From assembly GCA_964602415.1 (NCBI GenBank), contig CAZRQL010000013.1:20564-84563 (forward strand): DNA of 64,000 nt, written 5' to 3'. This stretch comes from CAZRQL01 sp964602415 (GTDB lineage Bacteria; Bacteroidota; Bacteroidia; Cytophagales; Flammeovirgaceae). Shown piece after piece: positions 16,030-25,014 of this stretch. The notes under the pieces were generated by a model. The model was not told the origin of the DNA. It saw only the letters and a list, made by a program, of their open reading frames with translations, and made no database searches. Position numbers and translations under genes: made by a program. Numbering within the stretch: position 1 is the first letter of the stretch; the number at the start of each line of letters is the position of its first letter.

Positions 16030-16838
16030 TAGTAACCCAAGTTTAATTGTGGCAATTTCTTTTCGATACTTCTAAAGTCTAAACCTATAAACACATTGAA
16101 TCGGAGTATATGGCTGGTTCTGTATTCAAAACCACTACTCTTTTGACCCAGTGTCCACATGTGACCAACAAAGAAAGTAATATGAGGATTGTACACATAT
16201 CCTATCCCGTTGTAAGTTCTAAAATCTTCAAATGGATTGTATGCTATTGATTTGCCTGATTGTAAAAATATTTCTGCACTTGGCCCCAAGAAAAGTGTCT
16301 TGACCTCAATGGTTTTCTTATTTATTGGCACATACGCGAAAAATTTATACCGGTATCTATTGGTGTAATCAAACTCTGACCCGACTAAATTTGTCCTTTT
16401 CCATCTGTGCTCAAACCTAAACTGGTGATAAATTTTAAAACGTCCCATTTTGGGCATCATAAAAAGCCATTGATGCCATATTCTCGGCTCATAAACGATT
16501 TTTTCAAAGTTTGGATTATTGCGATCGGGAGTATAATTGAGTACCAATGTCGGGCCTATAACCCCTTCAAAGTACTCATTGAAGAAAAAGTTTATACCGG
16601 CTCGGTTGTACAACTGTCTTGTTCTGCCCACAAATGAGTTGATATTATCGGCTCTGTTGCGTACACGATAGTGATGTTCGCCGTAGTATCCAATTTTACT
16701 TGTTATCCTGAATTTGATATAAACACCGTTCCAAATTCCTGTTTCTTCCAGTTTTACAGAAGCATTTTGTCCAAAAACAGCAAAAAATGTAACTGATAAA
16801 TATACGCTAATAGACAATTTAATAATATTCTGACTCAT
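16029..16838 (-). CDS. DUF2490 family outer-membrane protein
   Basis: A 269-aa protein with a signal peptide (cleavage after about VFG, residue 23) and alternating polar/hydrophobic strands rich in Tyr, Phe and Arg, typical of a small beta-barrel. The layout (WNGVYIKFRITSKIGYYGEHHYR, shortened here) and the RIWHQWLFMMPKMGRFKIYHQFRFEHRW block fit DUF2490. Start at the ATG (16838); a TTG precedes it. The function of the family is unknown. It is coupled to the downstream MORN protein by a one-base overlap, which hints at an envelope-spanning pair. Confidence 0.75.
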   Translation of the reverse strand: MSQNIIKLSISVYLSVTFFAVFGQNASVKLEETGIWNGVYIKFRITSKIGYYGEHHYRVRNRADNINSFVGRTRQLYNRAGINFFFNEYFEGVIGPTLVLNYTPDRNNPNFEKIVYEPRIWHQWLFMMPKMGRFKIYHQFRFEHRWKRTNLVGSEFDYTNRYRYKFFAYVPINKKTIEVKTLFLGPSAEIFLQSGKSIAYNPFEDFRTYNGIGYVYNPHITFFVGHMWTLGQKSSGFEYRTSHILRFNVFIGLDFRSIEKKLPQLNLGY

Positions 16839-17068
16839 CAAATCCTATATTTGAAATTTTTTTGAGTAACACATTCTATTTTAACGACAAATTTAGGGAT
16901 TTTTTCGTTGAAAAGAGTCAGTTTTTAATTTATTTGATATATTGAGTGGAATCAAAATATCATTAAAATCATCTTACCAGCCTTTAAGAAAATAGCCTGA
17001 CTTTTAAAACGCATATCCAAAAAATATTTATATTAGCATAGATATTTGTTATTATTTTTTATGACTAA

Positions 17069-18310
17069 TTGATTTTTAAATTAATACAAATTATTTTGAT
17101 AAAACGTCTTTTAATTTTAGCAGTAGTTATTTTTTTGATTTACGATGCAATGGTCATAGGTATGCTTTTTGAACGAGAGTATTTTACTTCTTGGAGATTA
17201 GCTACTGAAAAACCCAAAAACGAGGAGAGCACTGCTTCAGCACAACACTTTGATAGTCTGTTTCTTGTGGCTACAACCAAGATTAAGACAGGTTTGGGCA
17301 CAAAATCGTTGGTTAGCGATGGTAAATCAGTTTTTGTGCTCAATTTGGAAGCCATGAATATTGATGTTTTTGATGTGAAGACCAAAAAACACACAGCCAG
17401 ACTGAGTTTTGTGCCAACTCCTGCGGTAGGGTACGATTACACTCATAAGCAGCCGATTCACTCCTATGCAGAAAAACCTGTGGAGGCCGCTTTTTCGCAC
17501 GGAGGGCGTTTTGTTTGGATTTCTCTCCATAATGCCGGAGGTGTGGTGGTTTGGGATAGAGCCGACTTAAACCTTTGCGCGGACAGTCTGCCCAATAAAA
17601 AGGCTGTTTTACAGACCGATAGCGGAAAATTTGAAATACGACTGCCTTTTTTTAAAACGGGAGAGACCCCAAAATACGTAGTTGCAGATAAAGACTTAGT
17701 TTTTGTATCCAACTGGCACTCTCATACGGTCAGTGCCATATACACGCCCACAGACTCTATCTGTAAGTGGAAAAAAATAAAAGATATCGCTGTGGGCAGA
17801 GTCCCCAGAGGCATGGCCATTTGGCAAGACACCCTTTGGGTGGGCAATATGGGACAAGATTACCTCAGCGGAATCACGTTGGACTCGCTCAAGGTGGTGG
17901 CAAAACAAACGGTTGGGTTTACACCCCGCCATTTGTTGGTGGTAGATACTGCGATGTACGTGTCTCTAAGCTCACCGGAGCAAATCGTGCGGCTAAGCCC
18001 AAGCCAAAAACACTGGGTTAAAACCTGCGATGACCCCCGCACTTTGATACAGAAAGCAGGGGTTGTGTTTGTGGCTTGTTACGGCAGCGGACAGATAGAG
18101 GCTTTTGATATGAGCTTAGGCAAATTGGGCAATTGGAAAGTTTCTGATTTTCCGGTTGGTTTAGAGGCATTTACAAATGAAGATGTACTTGAGTTGTGGG
18201 TGTCTCATTACAAAACGGGTTATTTGACGGTGCTTACCTTACAAAATCACTCCCCATTCTATCGTCAAAACGAACCCTATAGCGCGAAGGTTGGAAAAGA
18301 TGGAAATTGA
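17069..18310 (+). CDS. Membrane-anchored beta-propeller (YncE/YVTN-like) protein
   Basis: A protein of up to 413 aa with an N-terminal hydrophobic anchor (about residues 10-33) followed by a periplasmic domain of repeated four-stranded blades (TPKYVVADKDLVFVSNWHSHTVSAI, shortened: VVAD.DLVFVSNWHSHTVSAI; VPRGMAIWQDTLWVGNMGQDYLSGI; TPRHLLVVDTAMYVSL), as in YncE-like seven-bladed propellers. The substrate or partner is unknown. No ATG precedes the anchor: the candidates are TTG codons at 17069 and 17096, and the first in-frame ATG lies inside the membrane segment. Its last 77 bases overlap the 3' end of the opposite-strand lipoprotein gene. Confidence 0.7.
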   Translation: MIFKLIQIILIKRLLILAVVIFLIYDAMVIGMLFEREYFTSWRLATEKPKNEESTASAQHFDSLFLVATTKIKTGLGTKSLVSDGKSVFVLNLEAMNIDVFDVKTKKHTARLSFVPTPAVGYDYTHKQPIHSYAEKPVEAAFSHGGRFVWISLHNAGGVVVWDRADLNLCADSLPNKKAVLQTDSGKFEIRLPFFKTGETPKYVVADKDLVFVSNWHSHTVSAIYTPTDSICKWKKIKDIAVGRVPRGMAIWQDTLWVGNMGQDYLSGITLDSLKVVAKQTVGFTPRHLLVVDTAMYVSLSSPEQIVRLSPSQKHWVKTCDDPRTLIQKAGVVFVACYGSGQIEAFDMSLGKLGNWKVSDFPVGLEAFTNEDVLELWVSHYKTGYLTVLTLQNHSPFYRQNEPYSAKVGKDGN

Positions 18311-19235
18311 TGCTGAAGCCCAAATGAAACACATGCCCGCCATTGCGACCCAAAACAGGCAGGTATGAAAATTGGATTGAAGAATTGGGGCGTAAAAAAT
18401 AATTGACGCGCAAAATAGGACTCACTGTATTGCGCTCTATCCGCCGCACAGTAACAAAAGTTTTGGTAGCTGTTGAAGTGTCGCGTTTTTCAAGGTGAAA
18501 GCGGGTTTGGTGCAAAGACAAGCCCAAACCCACCGACAAACGCCGAGTGATTTGTCGGGAAAAAACGGTATTCAACTGTCTGAAATTCAGGCGAAAAACA
18601 CGACTTGTATCTGTAATGTCCACAGAATTGCTTCTTGTGTCTCCGCCCAAAAAAATTCCGGTCTCTGCGCTCAGCATGTATTTGTCTGATACAAAGTGCT
18701 CCATGCCGCCGTATATGCCAAAAGGACCTACAACGTCGTAGTTTTCCTCTGCACCCTTCATCAACACGCTGTTGTAAACAGTAAAACCGGTGTGCAACCG
18801 TGTCCATCCGCTGCGCTTGCGAGGCCAAAGGGATATTGGCTTTTTGCGATCCGAGACATCTACATACAACCTATCGGGATAGGTGTAAGCCAGACCTTTA
18901 GGCTCCTGATAGGCCATATAATAGCCGTAAGCCAGTGTCCAAGGGAAAAAAGACAGTGATTCCCAATACAAAATATCTTTGAGACGGCGTTTGTGGCTTA
19001 TGTAAAAAGTGTCCCGAGGCTCATCGCGATAAACCGCCTTAAACTCAATTTTTGGCTCTTTCATCTGCACCAACAAAGTAAAGGGAGATGAACTGAGGGC
19101 TTGTTTTTGAGCGGTAATGAGTTCCAAGGAATCATTTTCTATAAATACCTTAATTTCTTTTGATTTTTTACCCAATAGAAACGTACAAGAAAAACTTATC
19201 CATATTAAAACAAAAAACAACAAATATCTGAACAT
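18234..19235 (-). CDS. Predicted lipoprotein with outer-membrane barrel-like C-terminus
   Basis: Not recognised as a named family. The 333-aa product has a lipoprotein signal ending ISFSC (Cys17). Residues 20-130 are mixed and include YGYYMAYQEP and a WPRKRSGW segment. From about 140 onward come amphipathic strands with aromatic girdles (GGMEHFVSDKYMLSAETGIFLG, shortened: GGMEHF, SAETGIFLGG, LSVGLGLSLHQ, FHLGFSINFHLF), as in a small outer-membrane barrel. The gene runs convergently into the propeller gene and shares 77 bases with it. The next gene downstream on this strand is unrelated. Confidence 0.65.
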   Translation of the reverse strand: MFRYLLFFVLIWISFSCTFLLGKKSKEIKVFIENDSLELITAQKQALSSSPFTLLVQMKEPKIEFKAVYRDEPRDTFYISHKRRLKDILYWESLSFFPWTLAYGYYMAYQEPKGLAYTYPDRLYVDVSDRKKPISLWPRKRSGWTRLHTGFTVYNSVLMKGAEENYDVVGPFGIYGGMEHFVSDKYMLSAETGIFLGGDTRSNSVDITDTSRVFRLNFRQLNTVFSRQITRRLSVGLGLSLHQTRFHLEKRDTSTATKTFVTVRRIERNTVSPILRVNYFLRPNSSIQFSYLPVLGRNGGHVFHLGFSINFHLFQPSRYRVRFDDRMGSDFVR

Positions 19236-19393
19236 AAAGAGTTGAGTGCTTTCAGAATATTGAAAATGAATTTTTACGCTCTTATCAACAAATACAACTT
19301 ACAGCCGCAAACTTTAGTTTTGATATTCGATGGCTTACTGTCAAAATATCAATTCTTAGGCGGATTCAGTAGCCATTCGCCTGACAGTCAATA

Positions 19394-20983
19394 TCAAACA
19401 AGCATCATCATTGGCGACTCGAGGAGTTGTTTGAAAGTCTGTAAAAATGCCGCTCCCACAGCACCATCCACTGCACGGTGGTCACAAGAGAGGGTAACTT
19501 TCATCAAGTTTCCAATTGTAATTTGCCCGTTTTCTACCACAGGGGTCTGCTTGATAGAGCCTACCGCCATGATACAAGAGTCGGGTGGGTTGATGATGGC
19601 CGTAAATTCCTCAATCCCAAACATGCCTAAGTTGCTGATGGTAAAGGTACTGCCTTCCCAGTCTGAGGGCTGGAGTTTGCGATCTTTGGCACGCTGACCC
19701 AAGGACTTGATTTCGGATGAAATGGCAGACAAGGTTTTGGTATCGGCATCCCTGACCACTGGAACAACCAGCCCGTCTTCGATGGCCACCGCCACACCAA
19801 TATTAACTTGATGGTAATAGCGCATTTTGTCTCCCAACCAAGAGGCATTGACTTTGGGGTGCTGTTTGAGTGCCAAAGAAGCTGCTTTGACCACCATATC
19901 GTTGAAAGAGATTTTCGAGCTACTGTATTGATTGAGTTCTTCTCTGATTTTGATGGCTTTGCCCATATTTATCTCCATGGTAAGATAAAAATGAGGGGCT
20001 GTAAACTTACTCTCAGCAAGCCTGCGGGCTATGGTTTTACGCATTTGGCTCAGCGGCTCGTCGGTGTAGGCAAGGGAACTTGCTACCTGCGGAGTGGCGG
20101 TTGGCGCGGAGGCAGTCGGTTGGATTTTTGAAGCGGGCTTGAAAGCCTCGATATCGCGCTTGACGATTCTCCCGCCTTCTCCACTGCCCTCAACTTGTTG
20201 CAAATCAATACCTTTATCAGAAGCCATTTTTCTGGCAAGCGGCGAAACTTTGAGCCTGTCTGAATGAGAGACAACTGTCTGAGCGGCAGAGGAAGCGGGC
20301 GAATGTTCAGGTTGTTGAGAAGGGGCAGTTTGAGCGGCAAGCGGTTTAGAATCTTGTTTATCGTTGGTCAGTAGGGAGCTAAAATCAGTGCCTTCTTTGC
20401 CTACGATGGCCATAATCCCATTGACAGGTACAGTCCCGCCTGCTTCGACAGCCAGATAAAGCACCGTTCCTGAAAAGTAATTTTCTACTTCCATAGTGGC
20501 TTTGTCGGTTTCTACCTCGGCGATGATGTCGCCGGGCTTGACTTTGTCCCCGACCTTCACCAGCCAAGAAGCAATCCGCCCTTCGGTCATGGTATCGCTC
20601 AACTTGGGCATATTAAAAACTTCTGCCTCAACAGATTTGCTACCAGATTTGCTGCTTTGGGTTGTTGCTTTGGGGTTTGATGGGGCAGCAGAGGGCTGTG
20701 TGGCCGGAGGGCTATTAGGACTCAAAAGGCTTTGGTAGTCTTCGCCTTCTTTGCCTACTATGGCTATGATACCGTCAATAGGTACGGCTTGTTTGGCCTC
20801 AACGGCTAAATATAATATAGTGCCTGCAACATAATTTTCCAATTCCATGGTGGCTTTATCGGTTTCGACTTCGGCCAAAATATCGCCCGACTTTACTTTG
20901 TCGCCTACTTTCACGAGCCAAGCAGCTATCACCCCTTCGGTCATGGTGTCGCTGAGTTTGGGCATTCTGATTGCTTCTGCCAT
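19394..20983 (-). CDS. pdhC: Pyruvate dehydrogenase complex E2 (dihydrolipoamide acetyltransferase)
   Basis: Core enzyme of the pyruvate dehydrogenase complex; transfers acetyl from lipoamide to CoA. The start is placed at MAEAIRMPKL (529 aa), where homology to the lipoyl domain begins; the upstream open frame runs into the Hsp20 terminator. Two nearly identical lipoyl domains each carry ETDKATME with the lipoylated lysine (Lys43 in the first), then Ala/Pro-rich linkers, a peripheral subunit-binding domain (VSPLARKMA, GRIVKRDIEAF), and a catalytic acetyltransferase domain ending in DHRAVDG (His502, Asp506). E1 genes are absent here; the E3 gene (lpdA) lies 4.5 kb away on the other strand. Confidence 0.93.
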   Translation of the reverse strand: MAEAIRMPKLSDTMTEGVIAAWLVKVGDKVKSGDILAEVETDKATMELENYVAGTILYLAVEAKQAVPIDGIIAIVGKEGEDYQSLLSPNSPPATQPSAAPSNPKATTQSSKSGSKSVEAEVFNMPKLSDTMTEGRIASWLVKVGDKVKPGDIIAEVETDKATMEVENYFSGTVLYLAVEAGGTVPVNGIMAIVGKEGTDFSSLLTNDKQDSKPLAAQTAPSQQPEHSPASSAAQTVVSHSDRLKVSPLARKMASDKGIDLQQVEGSGEGGRIVKRDIEAFKPASKIQPTASAPTATPQVASSLAYTDEPLSQMRKTIARRLAESKFTAPHFYLTMEINMGKAIKIREELNQYSSSKISFNDMVVKAASLALKQHPKVNASWLGDKMRYYHQVNIGVAVAIEDGLVVPVVRDADTKTLSAISSEIKSLGQRAKDRKLQPSDWEGSTFTISNLGMFGIEEFTAIINPPDSCIMAVGSIKQTPVVENGQITIGNLMKVTLSCDHRAVDGAVGAAFLQTFKQLLESPMMMLV

Positions 20984-21114
20984 CTTAGTTTGTTTTCGCC
21001 TCAAAGTTAAAGAAAAACACCCGAAAAACATTTTTATGACCAAATTTTGACTACCAACCCAAGGCATAAATAAAATATTGAAGATTTCTTGCAACTCCGA
21101 AACAAAGTCATCCG

Positions 21115-21151
21115 GCAAAAAAATAGCCGCCAATTCAAATTGGCGGCTATT
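21115..21151 (-). terminator. Rho-independent terminator of hsp20
   Basis: A perfect 14-bp inverted repeat (AATAGCCGCCAATT and its complement, two bases apart) lies just downstream of hsp20, and on the minus strand is followed by seven T. Confidence 0.85.
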
Positions 21152-21172
21152 CATGTGAAAACAATCCTCAGG

Positions 21173-21604
21173 TTACTTAATTTCTATTCCGCGAGCACCT
21201 TTGCGTTTGGCTTCCTCTTTTTTGGGCAGGGTCAAAGTAAGCAGGCCATCTGTGTAACTGGCGGCAATTGCGTCTGTATCAACACTGTTGGGGAGTGTAA
21301 AGCTTCTTACAAAAGAAGAGTAACTAAACTCGCGGCGGTGGTACTTGCCTTGCGTTTCTTCGCTTTTGTTCTCCTTTTGAGCAGAAATTTTCAAAACATT
21401 GTGCTCCAGCTCGATTTTGAAGTCTTCCCGTTTGAGGCCGGGGGCAGCCAACTCGATGCTAAATTCAGACTCATTTTCTTGGATATTGACCGAAGGAACG
21501 GTCTCACCGCTGCCTGAATTGAAATCCAACAAATCACGTCCGAAAAAATCGGTGAAACTTGGAAAAAGGAATCCGCGAGAGGGATTGTGCTTGATGAGTG
21601 TCAT
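21173..21604 (-). CDS. Small heat shock protein, Hsp20/alpha-crystallin family
   Basis: ATP-independent holdase chaperone that keeps unfolding proteins soluble. The 143-aa protein has a short N-terminal arm (LFPSFTDFFGRD), the alpha-crystallin domain (about residues 38-130) with ELAAPGLKREDFKIELE and the conserved ASYTDGLLTLTLPK ending, and a C-terminal tail with IEIK in place of the usual I-x-I anchor. It stands alone with its own strong terminator and no TAnnTTTG box that I could find upstream, so it may depend on a different sigma factor or regulator. Confidence 0.95.
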   Translation of the reverse strand: MTLIKHNPSRGFLFPSFTDFFGRDLLDFNSGSGETVPSVNIQENESEFSIELAAPGLKREDFKIELEHNVLKISAQKENKSEETQGKYHRREFSYSSFVRSFTLPNSVDTDAIAASYTDGLLTLTLPKKEEAKRKGARGIEIK

Positions 21605-21800
21605 AGGTTTTTGTTTTTAAGTTTTGATTTGTCTTATCCAAATGACGTACCAAACCAACCTAACCCTCTAACAATGACATAATTGCATATTTTTAAAATC
21701 GAAATATGACAAAATGGCTTGTTTTTATGGTTTTTCGGGAAAAGCACAAGCCAACTTGTCACGTTTCAGAGCTTACTTATTGATAATCAAATATAAATAT

Positions 21801-22718
21801 TTATGCTGTAAACAACTTTCCTGAGCTTGAAAATGTTTTTGGTGTTTGCCCCGTAAGTTTTTTAAAAGTGCGTATAAAGTAGTTTGGTGAGCTAAAGCCA
21901 CACTGGTAGGCCACTTCGCTCACTGTATAGTTTGCGGTAGTGAGCATTTGTTGTGCTTTTTTGATTCTACACTTGAGAATAAACTCTACCGGTGTCATAC
22001 CAAACTGATTTTTGAAGGTGCGGAAAAAAGTCGGCACGCTCATACATGCTTTTTTACTTAGCTGCTCTACGGTGATATTTTCGTGCAAGTTGTTGTGAAT
22101 GTATTGAGAAACATGTGCAAAAGGATGACTTGAAGTCTGCTGTCTGTAATCCCTGAGCAAAGTTGCACGGGCTTCAGTTTGTAAAATCAAGATAATGAGC
22201 TGTTTTAGTTGTAAATCAAACAAGACATCTTTGGCAGAATTATGACTCAAAAAAGTCTCTATCAAAGTGTGAATGCTCTGCTGCAATGCCTTGTTTTTCA
22301 AAATATTGGTTGGTTGAGACTCCATTTTCCAATTCTGATAAACGGGCATATTTTTATTGACCAAAAAAATTGTTTCGTTGATAAGCTCTTGCGAAAGGCT
22401 CAACGCAATGCAGCGGGTAGGGGATTCCATATTTGCCTCTGGAAAATCTATCTTCATGGCCGTGCGCGGGGGCAGAATTAGGGTCTCATCGGGTACAAAT
22501 CCAAAGGGTGATTCATCGTCAAAGTGCATGACTTTTTTACCCGTTACCATGCTCACCAATACAGGGTTTTCAAATTGTAAAGGCACAGAAAAAGCCTGCT
22601 CGAAGGTCTCAAACATACTCAACTCAGCGCGTTCACAACTATAATTTACGCGATTTTCTACCAGACAATCAGGTACTTGCCCGGCTGGTGTCCAGCTTTT
22701 TGGTGATGAATGAAGCAT
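21801..22718 (-). CDS. AraC-family transcriptional regulator
   Basis: A 305-aa regulator. The C-terminal about 100 residues form the double helix-turn-helix (ITVEQLSKKACMSVPTFFRTFK and SEVAYQCGFSSPNYFIRTFKKLTGQTP, both shortened in reading), which binds DNA. The N-terminal about 190 residues look like the AraC_N sensor type (SMVTGKKVMHFDD, TRCIALSLSQELI), ligand unknown. The start is placed at the ATG of MLHSSPKSW; a GTG 26 codons upstream is possible. The gene lies 81 bases downstream of the histidine kinase gene on the same strand, so kinase and regulator are probably co-transcribed. Confidence 0.88.
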   Translation of the reverse strand: MLHSSPKSWTPAGQVPDCLVENRVNYSCERAELSMFETFEQAFSVPLQFENPVLVSMVTGKKVMHFDDESPFGFVPDETLILPPRTAMKIDFPEANMESPTRCIALSLSQELINETIFLVNKNMPVYQNWKMESQPTNILKNKALQQSIHTLIETFLSHNSAKDVLFDLQLKQLIILILQTEARATLLRDYRQQTSSHPFAHVSQYIHNNLHENITVEQLSKKACMSVPTFFRTFKNQFGMTPVEFILKCRIKKAQQMLTTANYTVSEVAYQCGFSSPNYFIRTFKKLTGQTPKTFSSSGKLFTA

Positions 22719-22799
22719 TTTACAAACTTTTTGTAGAACAGATACACTAAGGTATCTTGCATGAAGATATAGCCAATCCAAAATGACAAAAATCACCTC

Positions 22800-24863
22800 T
22801 TAGACTTCATACTTGGGAAATGCAACCACAAAACGGCTGCCTTTGTCCGGCTGGCTCTCTACCCAGATTTTTCCATCATTTTTCTGGGCAAATTCTTTGC
22901 AAAGCAACAAGCCCAAGCCCGCTCCTTTTTCATCAAGCGTGCCATAAGTTTTGAAGTGTGTATGCAAATCAAAGAGTTTGGGCAGGTCTTCGTCTCTGAT
23001 TCCAACGCCTGTGTCTTTGATGCTGATTTCCCAGTGCCCCGCTTTGTCAATGGCCTCAAAACTTACTTTGCCATTGGGGGGTGTAAACTTTATGGCATTG
23101 TCTATCAAGTTTTTGAATAAAATAAAAACATGGTAGCGGTCAGCCCAAATGACAGCGTCCGTAGGCACTTCGATAGAGAGCTGGATACCTTTTTTGCGGG
23201 CTTTTTGGCCAAACCAAGCCGACAGCTCTGCAAAAATGGGCAACAATGGCACAGCCGTTTTGTCGGGCAACGTAGAGGGATTCATTGCATTTGACCACAA
23301 GAATATATTGCTAAATGCCTCATTGAGAACAGAAAAATCTTTGCGTAGGTTCTTCATAAGCATCACGGTCTCTTCTTGGCTCAACATACCGGCTTCAAAG
23401 AGGTTGATAACCCCACCCAAAGAACTCAGAGGGCCTTTGAGCTCGTGAGACATAATAAAAAAGAGCCTGTCTTTCAAATCATTAAGCTGATTTAGGTGCT
23501 CGGCTTGCGCAAAAATTTCTTCTTTTTGCTGGTTTATTTCTTGGTTGCGCAACTCAAGTTGGCGGTTGATCTCTATGATGGCAGTTTTTTGGGCTTTAAG
23601 CCTGAGGTTTTTCTGTCTCACGTCTCTATTGTGCCACAACAAAAGCGCAATCGCTACCGCCAACACAAAACCCAAAGCGATGGCAAGAATAAGAAAGTTG
23701 CGTTCCCTTTGCAGTTGGGCTTCTTCTTCGGCCAACAGTTTTTCTTTACTGGCTATCAATAAGTTGGCCTCCATCTCTTTGAGACTGTTTTTGTTGCGCT
23801 CTCTTTCCAGTTCCACTTCAAAATAATAAGCCTGAACGCTCAAATTGTCTTGTCGAATGGAGTCCGAAAGTTGGCTATAACGAAGCTGCCACTGGTAGGC
23901 AGACCGCCAATTGGAAGAGGCGGAGTCTATCAAAGATGCCAATAGATAGGCTTGGGAGAGTTCTCTGCGCAAATTGGTCTTTTGACCTGCCTGCACCGCC
24001 CTGAGCACATAGTTTTTGGCTTCTGTTCGGTTTCCTCGTGATAGCGCATTTTTGGCAAGTCCCTGAAGGGTGTAGCATAGCAGTCGTAGATCGTAAAACT
24101 GGTCTTGGTTCATCACCAGGCTGGTTTGTAGCTTTTGCTTGGCAGAGTCGTAAAGATGCAACTCATTGTAAAGCAGACCAAAGTTGTTAAGCATCAAGAC
24201 CTGAGCAAACTTGTCTCCGACCTCGTGAGCCGCTTTAAAAGCAGAATCATAGTACAGCAAGGCTTGGGCGTAGTCGCGGTGATAGAAGTGGGTGATCCCT
24301 ATGTTGTTGTAAACGTCATTCAGAATGTTTGGGTGTTGTTGAGCCAACTCTCTGGCTTTTAGGTGGGTTTTAAGTGCCAGTTCATGATTGTCTTCCAATC
24401 GGTACACATTGCCGATGGCAAGCAAAATTTGAATTCTTATCTCTATGTTTTGAAAATTTTCTGCCATTTGCAGGGCAGGAAAAAGTTCCCGTGAAGCATT
24501 GCGATAAAGGGCTAAAAATGTGAAGTTGCGCGCGTTGATATAAATACAACGCAATAGTGTAAGTGTATCCGAAACAGAGGCAGCGATTTTTTTGCCGGTC
24601 AGGCAATAGTCGATAGAGGTTTTGTAGTCGCCCCTGCGCTGGTTGCTTAAGGCCAATAGGTAGTAGGCAATGCCTTGAGCCTTGATGTCATTGGTATTGA
24701 TGGCTTGCTGTAAAGTGCTCCAAGCCAAATTGTTAGCTTTTTGATACCTTCCGACTTTGAGTAAAGAATCGCATTTACGAAATAAACTATCTATGTTTTG
24801 TCCCCAAAGCAAAGACTTCGATGGCCACAACAAACAAAGCCCAACAACAATTATTCTAAGCAT
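22800..24863 (-). CDS. TPR-containing sensor histidine kinase
   Basis: A 687-aa sensor kinase. Signal peptide (1-21), periplasmic tetratricopeptide repeats (about 30-330), a coiled coil, one transmembrane helix (about 390-410), another coiled coil, then the HisKA dimerisation domain with the phospho-acceptor in MSHELKGPL (His473) and a HATPase_c domain with N box (LIDNAIKFTPP), G1 (DTGVGI) and G2 (GAGLGL). No receiver domain is fused and no separate response regulator lies next to it; instead an AraC-family regulator follows. The signal is unknown. A TATTTTTG box on the minus strand lies 18 bases upstream of the ATG. Confidence 0.92.
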   Translation of the reverse strand: MLRIIVVGLCLLWPSKSLLWGQNIDSLFRKCDSLLKVGRYQKANNLAWSTLQQAINTNDIKAQGIAYYLLALSNQRRGDYKTSIDYCLTGKKIAASVSDTLTLLRCIYINARNFTFLALYRNASRELFPALQMAENFQNIEIRIQILLAIGNVYRLEDNHELALKTHLKARELAQQHPNILNDVYNNIGITHFYHRDYAQALLYYDSAFKAAHEVGDKFAQVLMLNNFGLLYNELHLYDSAKQKLQTSLVMNQDQFYDLRLLCYTLQGLAKNALSRGNRTEAKNYVLRAVQAGQKTNLRRELSQAYLLASLIDSASSNWRSAYQWQLRYSQLSDSIRQDNLSVQAYYFEVELERERNKNSLKEMEANLLIASKEKLLAEEEAQLQRERNFLILAIALGFVLAVAIALLLWHNRDVRQKNLRLKAQKTAIIEINRQLELRNQEINQQKEEIFAQAEHLNQLNDLKDRLFFIMSHELKGPLSSLGGVINLFEAGMLSQEETVMLMKNLRKDFSVLNEAFSNIFLWSNAMNPSTLPDKTAVPLLPIFAELSAWFGQKARKKGIQLSIEVPTDAVIWADRYHVFILFKNLIDNAIKFTPPNGKVSFEAIDKAGHWEISIKDTGVGIRDEDLPKLFDLHTHFKTYGTLDEKGAGLGLLLCKEFAQKNDGKIWVESQPDKGSRFVVAFPKYEV

Positions 24864-24880
24864 CTAAATTTTCAGTGTTT

Positions 24881-24888
24881 CAAAAATA
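24881..24888 (-). promoter_or_regulatory. -7 box upstream of the histidine kinase
   Basis: The minus strand reads TATTTTTG (TAnnTTTG) 18 bases before the start codon; no clear -33 TTG at the right distance. Confidence 0.35.
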
Positions 24889-24962
24889 ATGACAGTCAGG
24901 GAATGTTTCGAAGAGCTGCAAAAACTTAATGTTGAAGTAATTTTAACCACTAAAATATTTAA

Positions 24963-24994
24963 TTTGTATAATAAAAAATCTTCACTTATCTTTG
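24963..24994 (+). promoter_or_regulatory. Promoter of rpoZ
   Basis: TTTG (24963-24966), a 20-base spacer, then TATCTTTG (24987-24994). This is a full match to the Bacteroidota primary sigma consensus, 20 bases before the rpoZ ATG. Confidence 0.75.
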
Positions 24995-25014
24995 TGGGTT
25001 AGAATTTATGATAA

